Below, one piece after another: positions 1 through 13,400 of a stretch of 64,000 nt of DNA. The stretch's first letter is position 1, and each line of letters opens with the position of its first letter. The notes below the pieces were generated by a model. That model was not told the origin of the DNA. It searched no databases and worked only from the letters and a program-made list of their open reading frames with translations. This DNA is from Flaccisagitta enflata. Taxonomy: Eukaryota > Chaetognatha > Sagittoidea > Aphragmophora. The stretch covers positions 41,168,001-41,232,000 of the forward strand of contig OZ231126.1 in NCBI GenBank assembly GCA_965153355.1, given 5' to 3'. The translations under genes and the position numbers were made by a program.

Positions 1-226
1 GTCGCACAGTGACGCTGCGGCGATTGATAAAATTCGATATTTCTCCACAAACTGTTCCTTGAACTACCCATCTTCACAGCTCTAATACTCGCTTCTTCGC
101 CCTTTCCTCACGCTCCCCACATTTCCGTCTCTATCCCTCTTCTGATTTGTCTGTTTTTCTTCCTTTCCTTTTCTCTCTATCTTCTCCTTTCTTCCCTCTT
201 TACCCTCCATTCCTTTTTCCACTTTT

Positions 227-690
227 GGGCAGCGGCCCCGAAGGGGCCGATGACCTATGCTTTCACATATGCAGAAATTTCTCCCTTTTCTCCTTCAGTG
301 TCCCCCCCCCCAGACTCCAGGCCCATATCTCAGCCTCAAGACCCAAATCCTAGCCTCGAGGCTCAAATCCCAGCCTGGAGGCTCAAATCCCAGCCTCGAG
401 GTTCAAATCCCAGCCTCGAGGCTCAAATCCCAGCCTCGAGGCTCAAATCCCAGCCTTGAGGCTCAAATCCCAGCCCCGAGGCTCAAATCCCAGCCCCGAG
501 GCTCAAATCCCAGCCCCGAGGCTCAAATCCCAGCCCCGAGGCTCTAATCCCAGCCTCAACGCCCTAATTCCAGCCTTGAGGCTCAAATAAAAACAGCATA
601 GGTCATCGGCCCCTTCGGGGCCGCTGCCCCTCTAACCACCTAACACCCACATACACTCACATAGGGGCAACGGGTTTCTTCCCTCTTTAC
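227..690 (+). mobile_element. Family 1 inverted-repeat element with minisatellite core, copy 1
   Basis: The left end reads GGGCAGCGGCCCCGAAGGGG and continues into CCGATGACCTATGC; the right end (about 595-629) is its reverse complement. Between them, 330-590 holds about a dozen copies of a 20-bp unit built on CAGCCTCGAGGCTCAAATCC. A short tail after the right end includes GGGGCAACGGG. The same ends and tail recur through the window, so this is a dispersed repeat. No protein is encoded. Non-autonomous DNA transposon or foldback-like element is an inference. Confidence 0.75.
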
Positions 691-1219
691 CCTCCATTCC
701 TTTTCCACTTTTTCTTTTCCTCCATTCATCCTCTTTCCCCCCCTACCGCACATTTCCCATGTCAGCTTCTCTGTTGGTTCCTCTTTTTGTTTCAAAACGT
801 AAAACTATTCCCTAACCTCTGCCTAAATCCACACCCGCCCCCCTTCCCCCACACACGCATATCAGCCTCCGTTCTTCTACTGTTTTTCTCCGTCGTATCT
901 TCGCGTAAGGCTCACTTTTCCCTTTTGCTGTTGTTGGTGCCAATTCCCTCGGCGAGATGACGACATAACAACTTTGATGGCGACGGATTCAATTTTCGCC
1001 TTCTTTGGTCGCGTTTACATTGAGTATCATGTTTTTTCTCTTTTGCTATTTTTGGTGCGAATTATATTGGCGAGATGACAACTTTACAACTTTTTTTTTT
1101 GGTTGCGTTCACATTAAGACAGGACAATATCAAAAAAACTTTAATGGCAATCAATGGATTTCATTTTTTCCTTCTTTGGTCTTATTCATAATGAGCTTTG
1201 TATACATATTTGGCCTTTT
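691..1219. other. Pyrimidine-rich spacer, no gene seen
   Basis: T- and C-rich sequence. GGCGAGATGACGAC at about 950 and GGCGAGATGACAAC at about 1070, with shared surrounding words, suggest an old local duplication. I see no coding pattern. Confidence 0.5.
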
Positions 1220-1735
1220 GGGCAGCGGCCCCGAAGGGGTCGATGACCTATGCTTTCACACATTGGGGAATTTCTCCTCCTTCTTCTCCTCCGTCATCCT
1301 GAAAATCTCTTCGCCCCTCCTTCATCTTTTAGTCTCTTCTCACTTCACTAACACCATCACAATACCAGTTTTTTTTCTTCTCTATCTATCTCAAGGCTCC
1401 AAATCCCAGCAGACTTTCCTCCCAAAACTTAGCCTCTAGCCTCTTGAACCTTGCCTCCAGGCCCAAATCCTAGCCTAAAGGCCAAAACCTAGCCTCAAGG
1501 CCCAGATCCCAACTTTGAGGCCCAAATCTGAGCCTTGAGGCCCAAATCTCAACCTTGAGGGCCAAATCTCAGCTAGGACGCCTGATCCCAGGAGGAGGAG
1601 GAGGAGGAGAAAATTCCCCATATGTGTGAACGCATAGGTCATCGACTCCTTCGGGGCCGCTGCCCTGCTCCCCTCTCAACTTCAACCACAACCTACTTAA
1701 GCAGGGCACGGGTACCGCTGACCATCTAACGCTTT
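1220..1735 (+). mobile_element. Family 1 element, copy 2
   Basis: GGGCAGCGGCCCCGAAGGGG opens the element, with TCGATGACCTATGC behind it. A degenerate core of units like TTGAGGCCCAAATCTCAACC fills 1390-1590, and the inverted right end closes at 1665. The tail holds CCCTGCT...AGCAGGGCACGGGTACCGCTGACC, itself a small inverted repeat. The core is more diverged than in copy 1, so this copy is probably older. Confidence 0.72.
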
Positions 1736-3110
1736 TGCGACTATTTGTTTCTTAGATTTCTTTTTTGAACTTCTGCATTCAGTTATGTTTTTACAACACT
1801 TGTCTAAAGAATATGATCTTGGCCTTCTTTGGTCAGACAGATAAAGTCATACCTGAATATTATTTTTCTTTTCTTCTTGCTTCTTCTCCTCCTTCATCTT
1901 TTATATCTTCTTTCTCACTTCACTAACACAACATACACACATACCTTAGTTTTTTTTCTCTCTCTATTGCTATCATCGAATTTTCTCTTTAACGTAAATG
2001 TACCTTTTATATCTTTCCTCCTCTCTTCTCTATCGTCTAACCCCTCTTGAACCCTTGTTTTTCATCATACTCAAATAACCTTTATGTATATCTCTTTTTC
2101 TCTTCATCCAGTTAACCCTTTTTGTTTTCTTCTCCGGTGATTTTCATAGTTTTGATCATCATTCCGCGAACATCATCTACTTGTTTCAATCCATCATTGA
2201 TATGTGATGCAATGGTTTATTTCTTTTACACAGTTAGCATCTTCGGCGATTTGTTTTCTTTTTCTCTTATCACATTTCTTTTCTTACTTTTTTTAACATG
2301 TCTTGGATTCCCAATGTCTATCTGATGGATTGCGATTTTCCATTCATTCCATCAGTCCCGGCCAAAACGTCCCACGAAAAGCGTTTCTGTCATTAATGAA
2401 TTTTTTTCTCTATATGCCAGCATTTGATTTTATAGGTTCGTCTAATTTCTCACTTTCTTTACTTCTGTTCTAGACTTAGACTCGAAAGTTTTCCTAGGTC
2501 AGTCAGTAGCTCAATCTTTTGCATGGACCTGCTCAGCGCTTTCAATAATGCACGTTTCAGATTTCAAGGTCCTGGCTCAAATACTTTAGAAGTTATGAGC
2601 ATTTGTTTGAACCATATCAAACTAAAAAAATACCAGGAGAATCTTCAAACTTTCTTTTGAAATATGGCCGACACAGAAATTTCCAGTTTTTTTGAAAAAA
2701 GTAAAATTACAAGATTTTGGATTTAGGTGAATCAAGCAATTTCCTATCAAATGAACCCCACTTTTTTTCGAAAAAAAATCCTCATTAATGGCTTTTTGGG
2801 GCCCCTAGGAGCCCCTAAGGAGTTCAAAATTTTGGTCAATGAGATCAACAGAGTTATGTGCATATGCCAAGGTATCTTTCAGGAACAAATTCAAGCAGAT
2901 TAGTTCAAGCTAGAGCTCATGCCGTTACTACCCTCAGACCGGCCGCATATAAAAGGGAAATATGAAAATTCACAAGGACTTAGATTTAGGATCTGAGGAC
3001 AATATCTATCTGTTCGCATTTCTGTTCTTTGAAACATAAACCCCCCCCCCCTTTACTCTCCTTACATTTTTCTTCTTTACCCTCTCGGCTCTCCACGCTC
3101 TTTTCTTGTT
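1736..3110. other. AT-rich intergenic DNA, no gene seen
   Basis: T-rich sequence without convincing reading frames. Short frames here read as runs of F, L and S from pyrimidine-rich DNA and are not gene-like. A C run (about 3043-3052) lies near the end. Confidence 0.5.
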
Positions 3111-3190
3111 TTTAGATGTGTCCACGCATCTCTATAAGAGGCTTTGTCTGTCCGTTGGTTGGTCGGTTGGTTGGTTGGTCAGTCGGTCGG
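3111..3190 (+). repeat. Family 2 hairpin repeat, diverged copy
   Basis: TTTTTAGATGTGTCCACGCATCT is a stem-loop (AGATGTG against CGCATCT), followed by CTATAAGAGGCTTTGTC and a GGTT/GGTC tetranucleotide run. Stem bases differ from the common form AGTTGCG/CGCAACT on both arms. Confidence 0.6.
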
Positions 3191-3334
3191 TGCATGGGCA
3201 CGAATCATAAATGGTGAAAACTCAAGGTTATCACACAAGATGTTAAGTCATTGCATCATTCCACATGATTGATGCAATGTAGCATCATTCTTAACAAACT
3301 AAGCAGCATGTGGACGCATCGTTGTACCCCGGGT

Positions 3335-5175
3335 ATAGGTGAATTGGTGGTGATTAGGGGGTGATAGGGGGGTGACGGGTACTTATTTTTTGTGGTGGTG
3401 GGATCTGAGGCACTGTGTAGGGTGAATTGCGGATTAGTGATAAAGGATTGGGGTACTGGCTTTGTAACTTATACCGTGTAGGGTGAAATCTGGTGGCATT
3501 AAAGATAGGGGTGACGGGTACTTATTTTTTGTGGTGGTGGGACTGAGGCACTGTGTAGGTGAACTGGTGGTGATAGGGGTGATGGGGGTGACGGGTACTT
3601 ATTTTTTGTGGTAGGGATCTGAGGTAATGTAGGTGGAACTGGTGGGGTGTGATTAGTGATAGGGGGTGACGGGGTAATTTATCTTTGTGGTGGTGGGATC
3701 TGAGGCACTGTGTAGGGTGAATTGGTGAAGATTAGGGGTGATAGGGGGCAGACGGGTACTTATTTTTTTGTGGTGGTGGGATCTGAGGCACTGTGTAGGA
3801 GGATTGGTGGTGATTAGGGGGTGATAGGGGGGTGACGTGGGTACTATTTTTGTGGTGTGGATCTGGGAGGCACTGTAAGGAATTGGTGGTGACTAGTGAT
3901 AGGGGTGACGTGTGCAAGACATTTTTGTGGTGGTGGATCTGAGGCAATTTCTAGTGAATTGGTGGTGATTAGGGTGAGAAGACGGGTACTTATTTTTTTT
4001 GTGGTGGGATCTGAGGCACTGTGTAGGTGAATTGGTGGTGATTAGGGGGTGATAGGGGGGTGTCGGGTACTTATTCTTTGTGGTGGTGGGATCTGAGGCA
4101 CTGTGTAGTGGAATTGGTGTGATTAGTGAGAAAAGTGACGGGTACTTATTATTTTTTGTGGTGGTGGGATCTGAGGCTCTGTGTAGGTGAATTGGTGCTG
4201 ATTAGGGGGTGAGAGGAAGTGACGGTACTTATTTTTGTGGTGGTGGACCTGAGGCACTGTGTAGGTGAATTGGTGGTGATTAGGGGGTGATAGGGGGTGA
4301 CGGGTACTTATTTTTGTGGTGGTGGGATCTGAGGCACTGTAGGGTGAACTGGTAGGATTGGTGAGTAGGGGGTGACGGGTACTTATTTTCTTGTGGTGGT
4401 GGGATCTGAGGCACTGTGTAGGAATTGCAGGATTAGGGTGATAGGGTGACGGTACTTATTTTTGTGGTGGTGGGATCTGAGGCACTGCAGGTGGAATTGG
4501 CAGTGATTAGGGAGTAGGGGGTGATGGTACTTATTTTTTGTGGTAGGGATCTGAGGCACTGTGTAGGTGAATTGGTGGTGATTAGGGGGTGATAGGGGGT
4601 GACGGCACCTATTTTTCGTGGTGGTGGGATCTGGGGCACTGTGTAGGTGAATTGGTGGTGATTAGGGGGTGTCGGGTAATTATTCTTCATGGTGGTGGGA
4701 TCTGAGGCACTGTGTAGGAGAATGATAGTGATTAGTGATAGTGATCGGTACTTTTTTTGTGGTGGTGGATCTGAGGCACTGTGTAGGTAACAAAGTGGTG
4801 ATTAGGGGGTGATAGGTGAGTGGGGTACTTATTTTTTGTGGTGGTGGGATCTGAGGCACTGTGTAGGTGAATTGGTGGTGATTAGGGGGTGATAGGGGGG
4901 TGACGGGTACTTATTTTTTGTGGTGGTGGGATCTGAGGCACTGTGTAGGAATTGGTGATTAGGGGTGATAGGGGGGTGGGTACTTATTTTTGTGGTGGTG
5001 GGATCTGAGGCACTGTGTAGGTGAATTGGTGGTGATTAGGGGGTGATAGGGGGGTGACGGGTACTTATTTTTTGTGGTGGTGGGATCTGAGGCACTGTGT
5101 AGGTGAATTGGGGTGATTAGGGGGTGATAGGGGGGTGACGGGTACTTATTTTTTGTGGTGGTGGGATCTGAGGCA
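3335..5175 (+). repeat. ~82-bp satellite array
   Basis: About 22 head-to-tail units. Each contains, in order, GGTGATTAGGGGGTGATAG, GGGGTGACGGGTACTTATT, TTTTGTGGTGGTGGGATC and TGAGGCACTGTGTAGG. The spacing between CACTGTGTAG landmarks is about 82 bp. Units are imperfect, with small indels, and are most alike at the 3' end (4,850-5,170), next to the GT array. No coding function. Confidence 0.9.
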
Positions 5176-5440
<265 letters not shown>

Positions 5441-5589
5441 TTTTTTTTTTTTTTTCGTTTTTTTTTGGTTTTCTTTTTTTTGTGACAAGTAGAAGACAAC
5501 AGAAACTGTTTGCTGAGAAGCAACTCATGGTAGAGAACTTCACATATGAGCATTAGTTATAACAAGGATATTTGAAATGGAAAATATGG

Positions 5590-6000
5590 AGGGAACTGAT
5601 AAAGAATCAAAATCAATGAGCCTCTACTCCTGACTGAACAGGGGGTTTAAATTTGTTAAACCTTCTGACCTGAGCAGATTAGCCGCTAATTTTTAACCAT
5701 TTTGGCTGTACAATTGAAATGTAAAAATTTTGCATGGTGAGAACTCAATTGAGTCACTCAACCAAAACAAATAAATAATTTATGGCATTAGAATTCACTG
5801 AATAAATAAAAAATCAACATCAATGAACCCCTTGTCAAGTCCAAACGATAGGTTTGAATCAGTCAAACCCTCTGACTTGAGGAGATTGGCGCTAATCTTT
5901 AACCATTACAGCTATACAGTTGAAAGAAATGAATTTTTGTGGCGAGAACCCAATTGAGTCACTCAACCACAGCATTCCATGAATTGGTGGAGCAAGAGAA
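5590..6000. repeat. Tandem duplicate forming one arm of an inverted repeat around the 6,004-6,786 gene
   Basis: Two copies of a ~205-bp unit lie in tandem. Shared words are AAATCAA(A/C)ATCAATGA, AACC(T/C)TCTGAC(C/T)TGAG, TCTTTAACCATT (with variants) and GAGAAC(T/C)CAATTGAGTCACTC. The reverse complement of the same material lies at 6,762-6,960 (TCAATGAGGCTCTACTCATG; GGTGAGAACCCCTTTGAGTC). The gene between is therefore bracketed by an inverted repeat. Confidence 0.65.
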
Positions 6001-6003
6001 TGG

Positions 6004-6786
6004 TCAGCAGGATGGACTGTAGTCTTCAACCTTTGGGAAACAATCCCTCTTGGTTGCGAACTTTTTCAACTCCTTTCTTGCGCCAATTCTTTGCCTAATA
6101 TAACCATCTCTTGCTTTTTGACCAACAACTTTGGAGGAGGCTTCTGATACAAGACAAACAGCTCTTTTGACCGCTTGAGTATGGCAAGGATAGTTTGGCA
6201 CCTCAAAAGGAGTTTCCTTGAAAGAAATTATTTGGGAATCAGACAAAGATAATGTGAGGGGAGGTTCAGTGAGGCCAGCTTTGTTCAAATCAATCAACTC
6301 AGTGTAGGACGTTGCCTTAAAGTTGATTTTTGGAACAACATATTTCCTCACTGTTGATGTCAAAATAGCCTTTCTCTCTGAGGCTTCAAACGTGAAGGCA
6401 TCATCTTCTTCAGCTTCCTCAACCTCATCTTCGTCATCCTGTTCATCAGAGCCATCATCATCATCATCATTGCTGCTAGTGGCTGGTTGACTCTGAGAAC
6501 TTGCTCCTGACCGAATGGCAAGAATGGTGTTGACTGCTTGAACTCGAATTTCCTTTTCACTATAAGCAAGCATGGCGAGTAGAACAGCCTCAGAATGAGC
6601 AAAAAACCCATTCCTTTGCATCGTTTTCTGAAGAATTTCTTGAGAATTTTGGTTTAGTTTCCTAGACCACTCCACTATCTTGAACAGATTTTTCGGACCA
6701 TCTGTGCATTTTGGGTGACACTTGATTTGAAACCAGGAAGGTGCAACTAATTTATAACCATGGTTCAGACATGAGTAGAGCCTCAT
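6004..6786 (-). CDS. Uncharacterised protein, multi-copy gene family (intact copy)
   Basis: A 260-residue open frame. Residues about 27-100 hold a Cys-containing lead-in (HPKCTDGPKNLF) and a helical stretch with AVLLAMLAYSEKEIRVQAV. Residues 106-129 are an acidic low-complexity linker of D, E and S. The C-terminal part has PKINFKATSYTELIDL, LTEPPLTLSLSDSQI, PCHTQAVKRAV, LVSEASSKV and RDGYIRQRIGARKE. I recall similar signatures in uncharacterised arthropod proteins but cannot check this. A second, broken copy lies at 31,064-31,632 and aligns across the whole C-terminal part, which supports a real gene family. The start at 6786 is uncertain; homology with the other copy begins around residue 40, so this may be the 3' part of a longer gene. 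Inverted repeats on both sides suggest it travels with a mobile element. Function unknown. Confidence 0.7.
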   Translation of the reverse strand: MRLYSCLNHGYKLVAPSWFQIKCHPKCTDGPKNLFKIVEWSRKLNQNSQEILQKTMQRNGFFAHSEAVLLAMLAYSEKEIRVQAVNTILAIRSGASSQSQPATSSNDDDDDGSDEQDDEDEVEEAEEDDAFTFEASERKAILTSTVRKYVVPKINFKATSYTELIDLNKAGLTEPPLTLSLSDSQIISFKETPFEVPNYPCHTQAVKRAVCLVSEASSKVVGQKARDGYIRQRIGARKELKKFATKRDCFPKVEDYSPSC

Positions 6787-6960
6787 TGATTTTGATTTTA
6801 TACTTTTTCTGTTTTAAATTATATTTACTCATTACTGCTATGCCTATGGTTAATGGTTTGAGTGACTCAAAGGGGTTCTCACCATATGAAATTTGTATTT
6901 GAAACTCTGTCACAAATGCCTTATGAATTCTAAATTTGAAACCTTTTATTGTTCTGTTAC
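6762..6960. repeat. Second arm of the inverted repeat around the 6,004-6,786 gene
   Basis: Read on the minus strand, this region matches the plus-strand repeats at 5,590-6,000: GGTGAGAAC, GAGTCACTCAA, and a block ending TCAATGAGGCTCTACTC. On the minus strand it is also open for translation (GENPFESLKPL). A trace of an upstream coding part cannot be excluded. Confidence 0.55.
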
Positions 6961-6965
6961 AACTA

Positions 6966-7660
6966 TAAAAAAAAACAAAAAAAACAAACAAAAAACAATA
7001 AAAAAAACAAAAAAAAAAAAAAAAAACAAACAAAAAAAAACAACAAAAAAATGTTCAGTAAAACACCTTTGCCAGGTTGCAAGTCCTGGAGGAAGAAGTT
7101 TGAGTACTGAATGATGTTTAACTGAATTTTTCGCCGTTTAACAGATTCTTGCGTCATTTTACTTTCTTTAGAAGGAGGATAAAGCTTCAAAAAATTTTTA
7201 TTCCATTTAAGATTAACTCTATGTGTATTGGAGAACATATGGAAAGAATTCAATTTTCATTTACAATTGTTAGATACCTATGCTTCAACACTAAAAAACA
7301 CGATTATGGCAAAAATTGTCATTTTTGCTTTTTCATCGATTTTTGGTAATAAGGTACTGACTTTGGTTTATCAGTATGATAACTGTAAGCAACATCAAAC
7401 TTTTTTAAAGGTTTCTATGATAAGTTTAGGTACTAATGAGATGACAAATGGTCACAGAATCTTTTTTAAAAAACTTTTACTAGGTAGTAACTGCATCACA
7501 AAAACAGCAAAAATCGCGATTATGGCAAAAAATATGATTTTCACCTGTTTGATAGCCAAACTTTCGTCGGAAATGGCACCCGCTTCCCATTCACTGAGGT
7601 CTTCAAAATTTTTTCTGGCAATAAGGACATAGTTAACTAACTTCAAGACCAATCTTGAGG
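6966..7660. other. A-rich tract and intergenic DNA
   Basis: An A-rich tract with scattered C lies at 6966-7053. Further on, GATTATGGCAAAAA occurs twice (about 7302 and 7519), a weak sign of an old duplication. No gene seen. Confidence 0.45.
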
Positions 7661-7696
7661 TGAATTTCAATCTACAACCCTCTATGCTATCCCCTG

Positions 7697-7698
<2 letters not shown>

Positions 7699-7794
<96 letters not shown>

Positions 7795-7888
7795 TCACAC
7801 ACACACGCACACGCACGCGCACACATACACACACTGTGTGTGTGTTTTCTTTTTCTTTTTCTTTTTCTTTTTCGTTTTCTTTTTCTTT
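7699..7888 (+). repeat. (CA)n array followed by (CTTTTT)n
   Basis: CA repeats run from 7699 to about 7790 and continue with GC interruptions to 7835. TTTTTC units follow to 7888, directly abutting a family 2 hairpin. Confidence 0.9.
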
Positions 7889-7960
7889 TTAGTTGCGGAC
7901 ACGCAACTCTATAAGAGGCTTTGTCCGTCTGTTGGTCGGTTGGTCGGTCTGTCTCTATTT
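7885..7960 (+). repeat. Family 2 hairpin repeat, canonical copy
   Basis: TTTTTAGTTGCGGACACGCAACT (perfect 7-bp stem, GACA loop) then CTATAAGAGGCTTTGTCCGTC and GGTCGGTTGGTCGGTC. Confidence 0.8.
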
Positions 7961-8569
7961 TACTTTTTTATCAATTTTATTTCTTTAAGTCATTTTAAAT
8001 CTTTTTAGGGTAAAGTGAGTCATTTCAAGTCATTCTAAGTCAATCTGTAAGTCTTGCACGCGACTTATAGGTGTTGGCCTTGATTCTTATCCTTCTTATT
8101 ACACTATCACTATAACTACTGTTTCTATATTAGTAATCATGGTATGTGACAACCAAAGCAGCAATACAGTCATCAAATCTACAATTATTTTTCTCCTTCT
8201 TCTTCTTTTTCCTCTTTTTTCCTCTTTTTTCTCCTTTTTTAGCTTCCCTGCCTTTTCGTTCATCCTATAAGAAATCCTAACGTTCCGAAAACAGATCTTC
8301 TTCTTCTTCTCAACTACGCGAAATCTCTCTCTTCCTCTCCGTCTTCTTCTATGCCTTTCTCCCTTTCCTCTATCCTTCCACGAACGTCTTCCTCCTCCTC
8401 TTCTTCTTCCTCCTTCACTTCATTTTTCTCCTCTTCTTCTTCTTCTTCTTCCTCCTCGTCTCGTGCTCTCCCTCAAACTCGGTGCTCCTTTTCCTAATAT
8501 CATCAAATTCCCGCGGGATCAGTTTTGAAGATTAACACGTATCTCTATTGTGTAATAGGACAGATAGAG

Positions 8570-8745
<176 letters not shown>

Positions 8746-9057
8746 TGAGCATGAACCTCTTTAGTAGGCACATGGCTATGGTCCATTTCGTTCACTCTCA
8801 GCTCTCTCCCCCTCTCTGTCTCTGTCTCACTCCCGCTGCCCCTGTTTGCCATTGTGCTCATTTACTCTTCCACTCTTGCAGCGATGCTCTCTCCCACTCC
8901 TCCGTTTTCTCACTCGCGACCTTACTCTCCCACATTCTCAATTTTCATCTTTAGCCCTTTCCCACCCCAGTTCCCCTAATCCCCGCTTTCTCACTTCAGA
9001 ACACCTTTTGCCCTCCGACGCCACAACATCCTCATTCGATTTCCTTTCTTTTCTAAC

Positions 9058-9240
9058 ATTTTTAGTCGCGTTCACGCGACTCTACATCCCGCTTTGTCTG
9101 TACGTCGGTCGGTCGCATGGTCACAATTAACTTTTTCTATGATTTTTATTTTTGGATATTACCGCTCCTGCCCAAATGGTCTAAAGACCTCAAAAATGGC
9201 CCCTGCCCACACGCACACGACTTCGGTATCCAGCCTTGTT
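9058..9240 (+). repeat. Family 2 hairpin repeat, variant stem
   Basis: TTTTTAGTCGCGTTCACGCGACT gives the stem AGTCGCG/CGCGACT, in which the central T-A pair of the common form is replaced by C-G. Downstream are CGGTCGGTCGCATGGTCAC, CTCCTGCCCAAATGGTC, TGGCCCCTGCCCAC and a CACGACTTCGGTATCC end. Confidence 0.75.
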
Positions 9241-9262
9241 TCTCTATTCCTTTAATTCTTTC

Positions 9263-9626
<364 letters not shown>

Positions 9627-9819
9627 CTGTTTCTGCCCAAAAAAGCATGGCTTTTCATTTCTGGTTGCTGCAAGTTGTTTCGTTCTCCCAATCATCTGTT
9701 CATGACTTAAGGGAATTCGATCATATAATCCCCAAATAGTGAGCAAGGGTAAGAATAAACCAACAGCAAAAACAGAAATGATACTAAAAACAAAATGAAA
9801 AACGACAACAACAACCACA

Positions 9820-10075
<256 letters not shown>

Positions 10076-10668
10076 ACCATGAGTGCAATAAAAATGGCCG
10101 ATTTTTCAACAGCTTTGAGCACAGGTTTTGGTCAAAAGATTCTTGGGACCATTCTAAAATTCATGCACTGTAGAAACATATCAAAATTATCTTTCATTTG
10201 AGTCCATGCAGCAAATTTTTACTCAGTTCTTTTAGAAAATATGACAGATTAAGGGCTAACAACTAAATTGCCACCTCATGAAAAAAGGGCTGAATTTGTC
10301 ACTCGGATTTTCTGAAATGTTTTAGATGAGTAAAAATGATAGAAGATCTTAATCAATTTCGTTGAAATTTTAGGGGCTAGTTGACCTGTATTTGCTTCAA
10401 TATCAATTGAATTTTTATCAATATCGGGCAACGTCTTTTGTGATTTTTTATGGAACTTTGTAAAGACACCATGGGCAGTTTCAAAATTAAGCGGTTTTGC
10501 TAATCTTACTCTCATTTGCATATTCATTGAGTTAGTGGTCCCACAAAAGTTTCAAATGAAAGATCTTTTGAAGGGCTTTCAAGGTGTCATGAGTTTTGCT
10601 ATGTTCAGATGAATTTTTGATCCTTTACAGACCTTTCAAAAATCGGCCATTTTTATTGCACTTATGGT
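10076..10668. mobile_element. MITE (TA target site) inserted in a (TAC)n array
   Basis: The ends are inverted repeats, ACCAT(G/A)AGTGCAATAAAAA then TGGCCGATTTTT on the left and the reverse complement on the right (10,636-10,668). TA flanks each end, and TAC repeats lie on both outer sides. The interior is AT-rich with no credible protein. This is a non-autonomous Tc1/mariner-type element by target site. Confidence 0.8.
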
Positions 10669-11313
<645 letters not shown>

Positions 11314-11314
<1 letters not shown>

Positions 11315-12070
11315 GTCAACAACAACAACGCGCGGAATTAGACAACGTGACTTTTTGCTCGGCCTCCTAATTAGAAATTAGTTCGGAGTTTGATTGAAGA
11401 GCTTTTCCAGCTCTGCCTGTCTCTGCTTGTCTCAGTATGTCTCTCTTTCTCTGTCTTGGTTAGTTTTTCTTTGTCTGTCTGTGTCTCTTTCATCTTTCCC
11501 CGTGCTGTTCTCATCTGTTATGACCACCCCAATGTACGCGCAAAGTGCGAACCCACGCTCTCTTTCACATGAGGTAAAAAGAAATCATCCATTTTAAAAA
11601 TAAGTAGCGAAACAATTATTTGCATGGTTTGAAAATTGTGATTGTCATCGTTCGGTATATGAAAATCGTCCTTAAGTTTAAGTCTTATCTTCTTTCTAAA
11701 TCCTAATCATTTTGGAAAAGAAACTAACTTGGAATAATCTTGCCTTTTTCTGAAAGTATGCAAGGATGGCGTTTATGGGGGAATTGCACATAAATGGCCT
11801 GGTCCAAATACTTGATTGGGCCTTTTCATTACTGTAATTGGACCATTTTTTGGAAATGTCACAGTTGTTTGAAGCTACAAAAAGTGTCCATCTAATTATA
11901 TAAGAGGTGTTTTCTCATGTCCAGATATGATCTTCTGCACCTTTTCTCCGTTTGCTTTGAGGTACCTCTTCACTTCACTTCAATTTTGGCGTTTCCCACC
12001 TTCCTCCTCTCTCCTTTTGTATGCACCCCTATTTCCTCCTTTTCGTCTTAACCTGATCTGTATCTCCACT
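11314..12070. other. Intergenic DNA, no gene seen
   Basis: A short pyrimidine-rich run (11,400-11,510) and AT-rich sequence. No conserved-looking reading frame. Confidence 0.45.
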
Positions 12071-12071
12071 A

Positions 12072-12482
12072 CTACGCGAATCATAAAAAAAGCCGCACTT
12101 TTAAATTGCAGTTTATCATATTAAATTTCAAAATAATTAAAGAAAATATTAGACCATTTTAAAGATCTCAAAAAGATCTTTCATTTGGCTCCAATCTGGT
12201 ATTTCTAGCTCTATTCGTTTAGAAATGGCATAGAAAAGAGTGAAAACATAGACCATTTCAGTTTTGCAATCCTATTGAAAAATGAGCATTTTTGCAAAAG
12301 AGAGGTTCACTTTGGCAAGCTCTATCTCCTAAACGGTTTGAGATACAGACCTGGGGTTGGTCTAGAATGAAAGAAAATTCAAAAATCTTTAAAATCAGTT
12401 GAACAAAAAAATTTTGAATTAATTTTTTGTGTCTCTTCCACTCAGCTACAAAAGGGTGCGGCTTTTTTTTTGATTCGCGTAG
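12072..12482. mobile_element. Complete 411-bp MITE with CTACGCGAATCA ends
   Basis: Left end CTACGCGAATCATAAAAAAA then GCCGCAC; the right end is the inverse (GTGCGGC, a T run, GATTCGCGTAG). TA is duplicated on both sides. The interior matches 22,265-22,605 over most of its length (for example AGACCATTTTAAAG, AAAAGATCTTTCATTTGGC, TTTGAGATACAGA, TTGGTCTAGAATGAAAGAAA). No coding capacity. Confidence 0.85.
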
Positions 12483-13155
12483 TAGATTCGTCTTGCTCCT
12501 ACTGCACTATGTTCCCAGAGAGCGTCACCTCAAGACAAAAAAAATTATGCTGGCACTTTTGACCGAAATAAACGGCTGAAACTAGTACAGTTGCTTACCC
12601 TGAGAAAGAAAACATATGGTTTTACCTGCGTCATAGCTAATCCAAAGCCTCTTTTTGCCCCTTGAAGTTAACTACTTCTCTCAAATTAAAATGCGGCAAA
12701 AAATGTTTTTTCCATTTCATATGGTGCTATTCTAGAAATGAAAAATGGTACTTACGATAAGAGGGAGGATGCCAAATCTTTAGCAAAGGTTCAGGATTGA
12801 TTGAATACGCCATGTGTAAAATTTGGTAAGCCTGCTCCTAAATTTGTAGGACCTATTAAAAAAAAACAGCAAAATTCCAATCTCAGATGAAAAAAATCTA
12901 GTCCATTCAGAGCCCCCAAAATGTTGAACCTACTGAGTTCAAGAGCAAAAAAATGTCTCTAGATGAATCATGACGCAGGCAAAACCCCATATAGGTGTGA
13001 TCTACACATACTTAAGAACATTTTTATGCCATAGCTGTCATCTCTAGGCACTGGCTTATATTTTTGACCTGTTATGGTACACTCTCCGATCTACGTGTAC
13101 TGCTTGTAAACTCTCTTCTACTCGCACTTCCTCCCTCCATTATTTCTCAGCTTCC
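12483..13155. other. Intergenic DNA, no gene seen
   Basis: AT-rich sequence with several A runs. ACCTGCGTCAT at 12,622 and its inverse ATGACGCAGG at 12,969 could mark the ends of another short inverted-repeat element. I could not define target-site duplications. Confidence 0.4.
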
Positions 13156-13156
13156 T

Positions 13157-13158
<2 letters not shown>

Positions 13159-13242
<84 letters not shown>

Positions 13243-13400
13243 TGTTCTTTTCCTCTCTGCCTTTTCTTTTTTTGCGGTGGGAGCGGCTCTAGGAGGTGGA
13301 AGAGAGGGAGGAGAGGGAGGAAGAGGAAGAGGAAGAGTGGATAGAGAAGGAAGAGGGAGAGGAGAGAGGGAAGAGGAGGAGGAGAAAGAGCGGGTCTAAT
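13159..13400 (+). repeat. (CT)n run and GGA-rich purine tract
   Basis: CT dinucleotides at 13,159-13,240, then an interrupted GGA/GAA purine tract at 13,285-13,395. Further G-rich purine sequence continues to about 13,600. Confidence 0.88.
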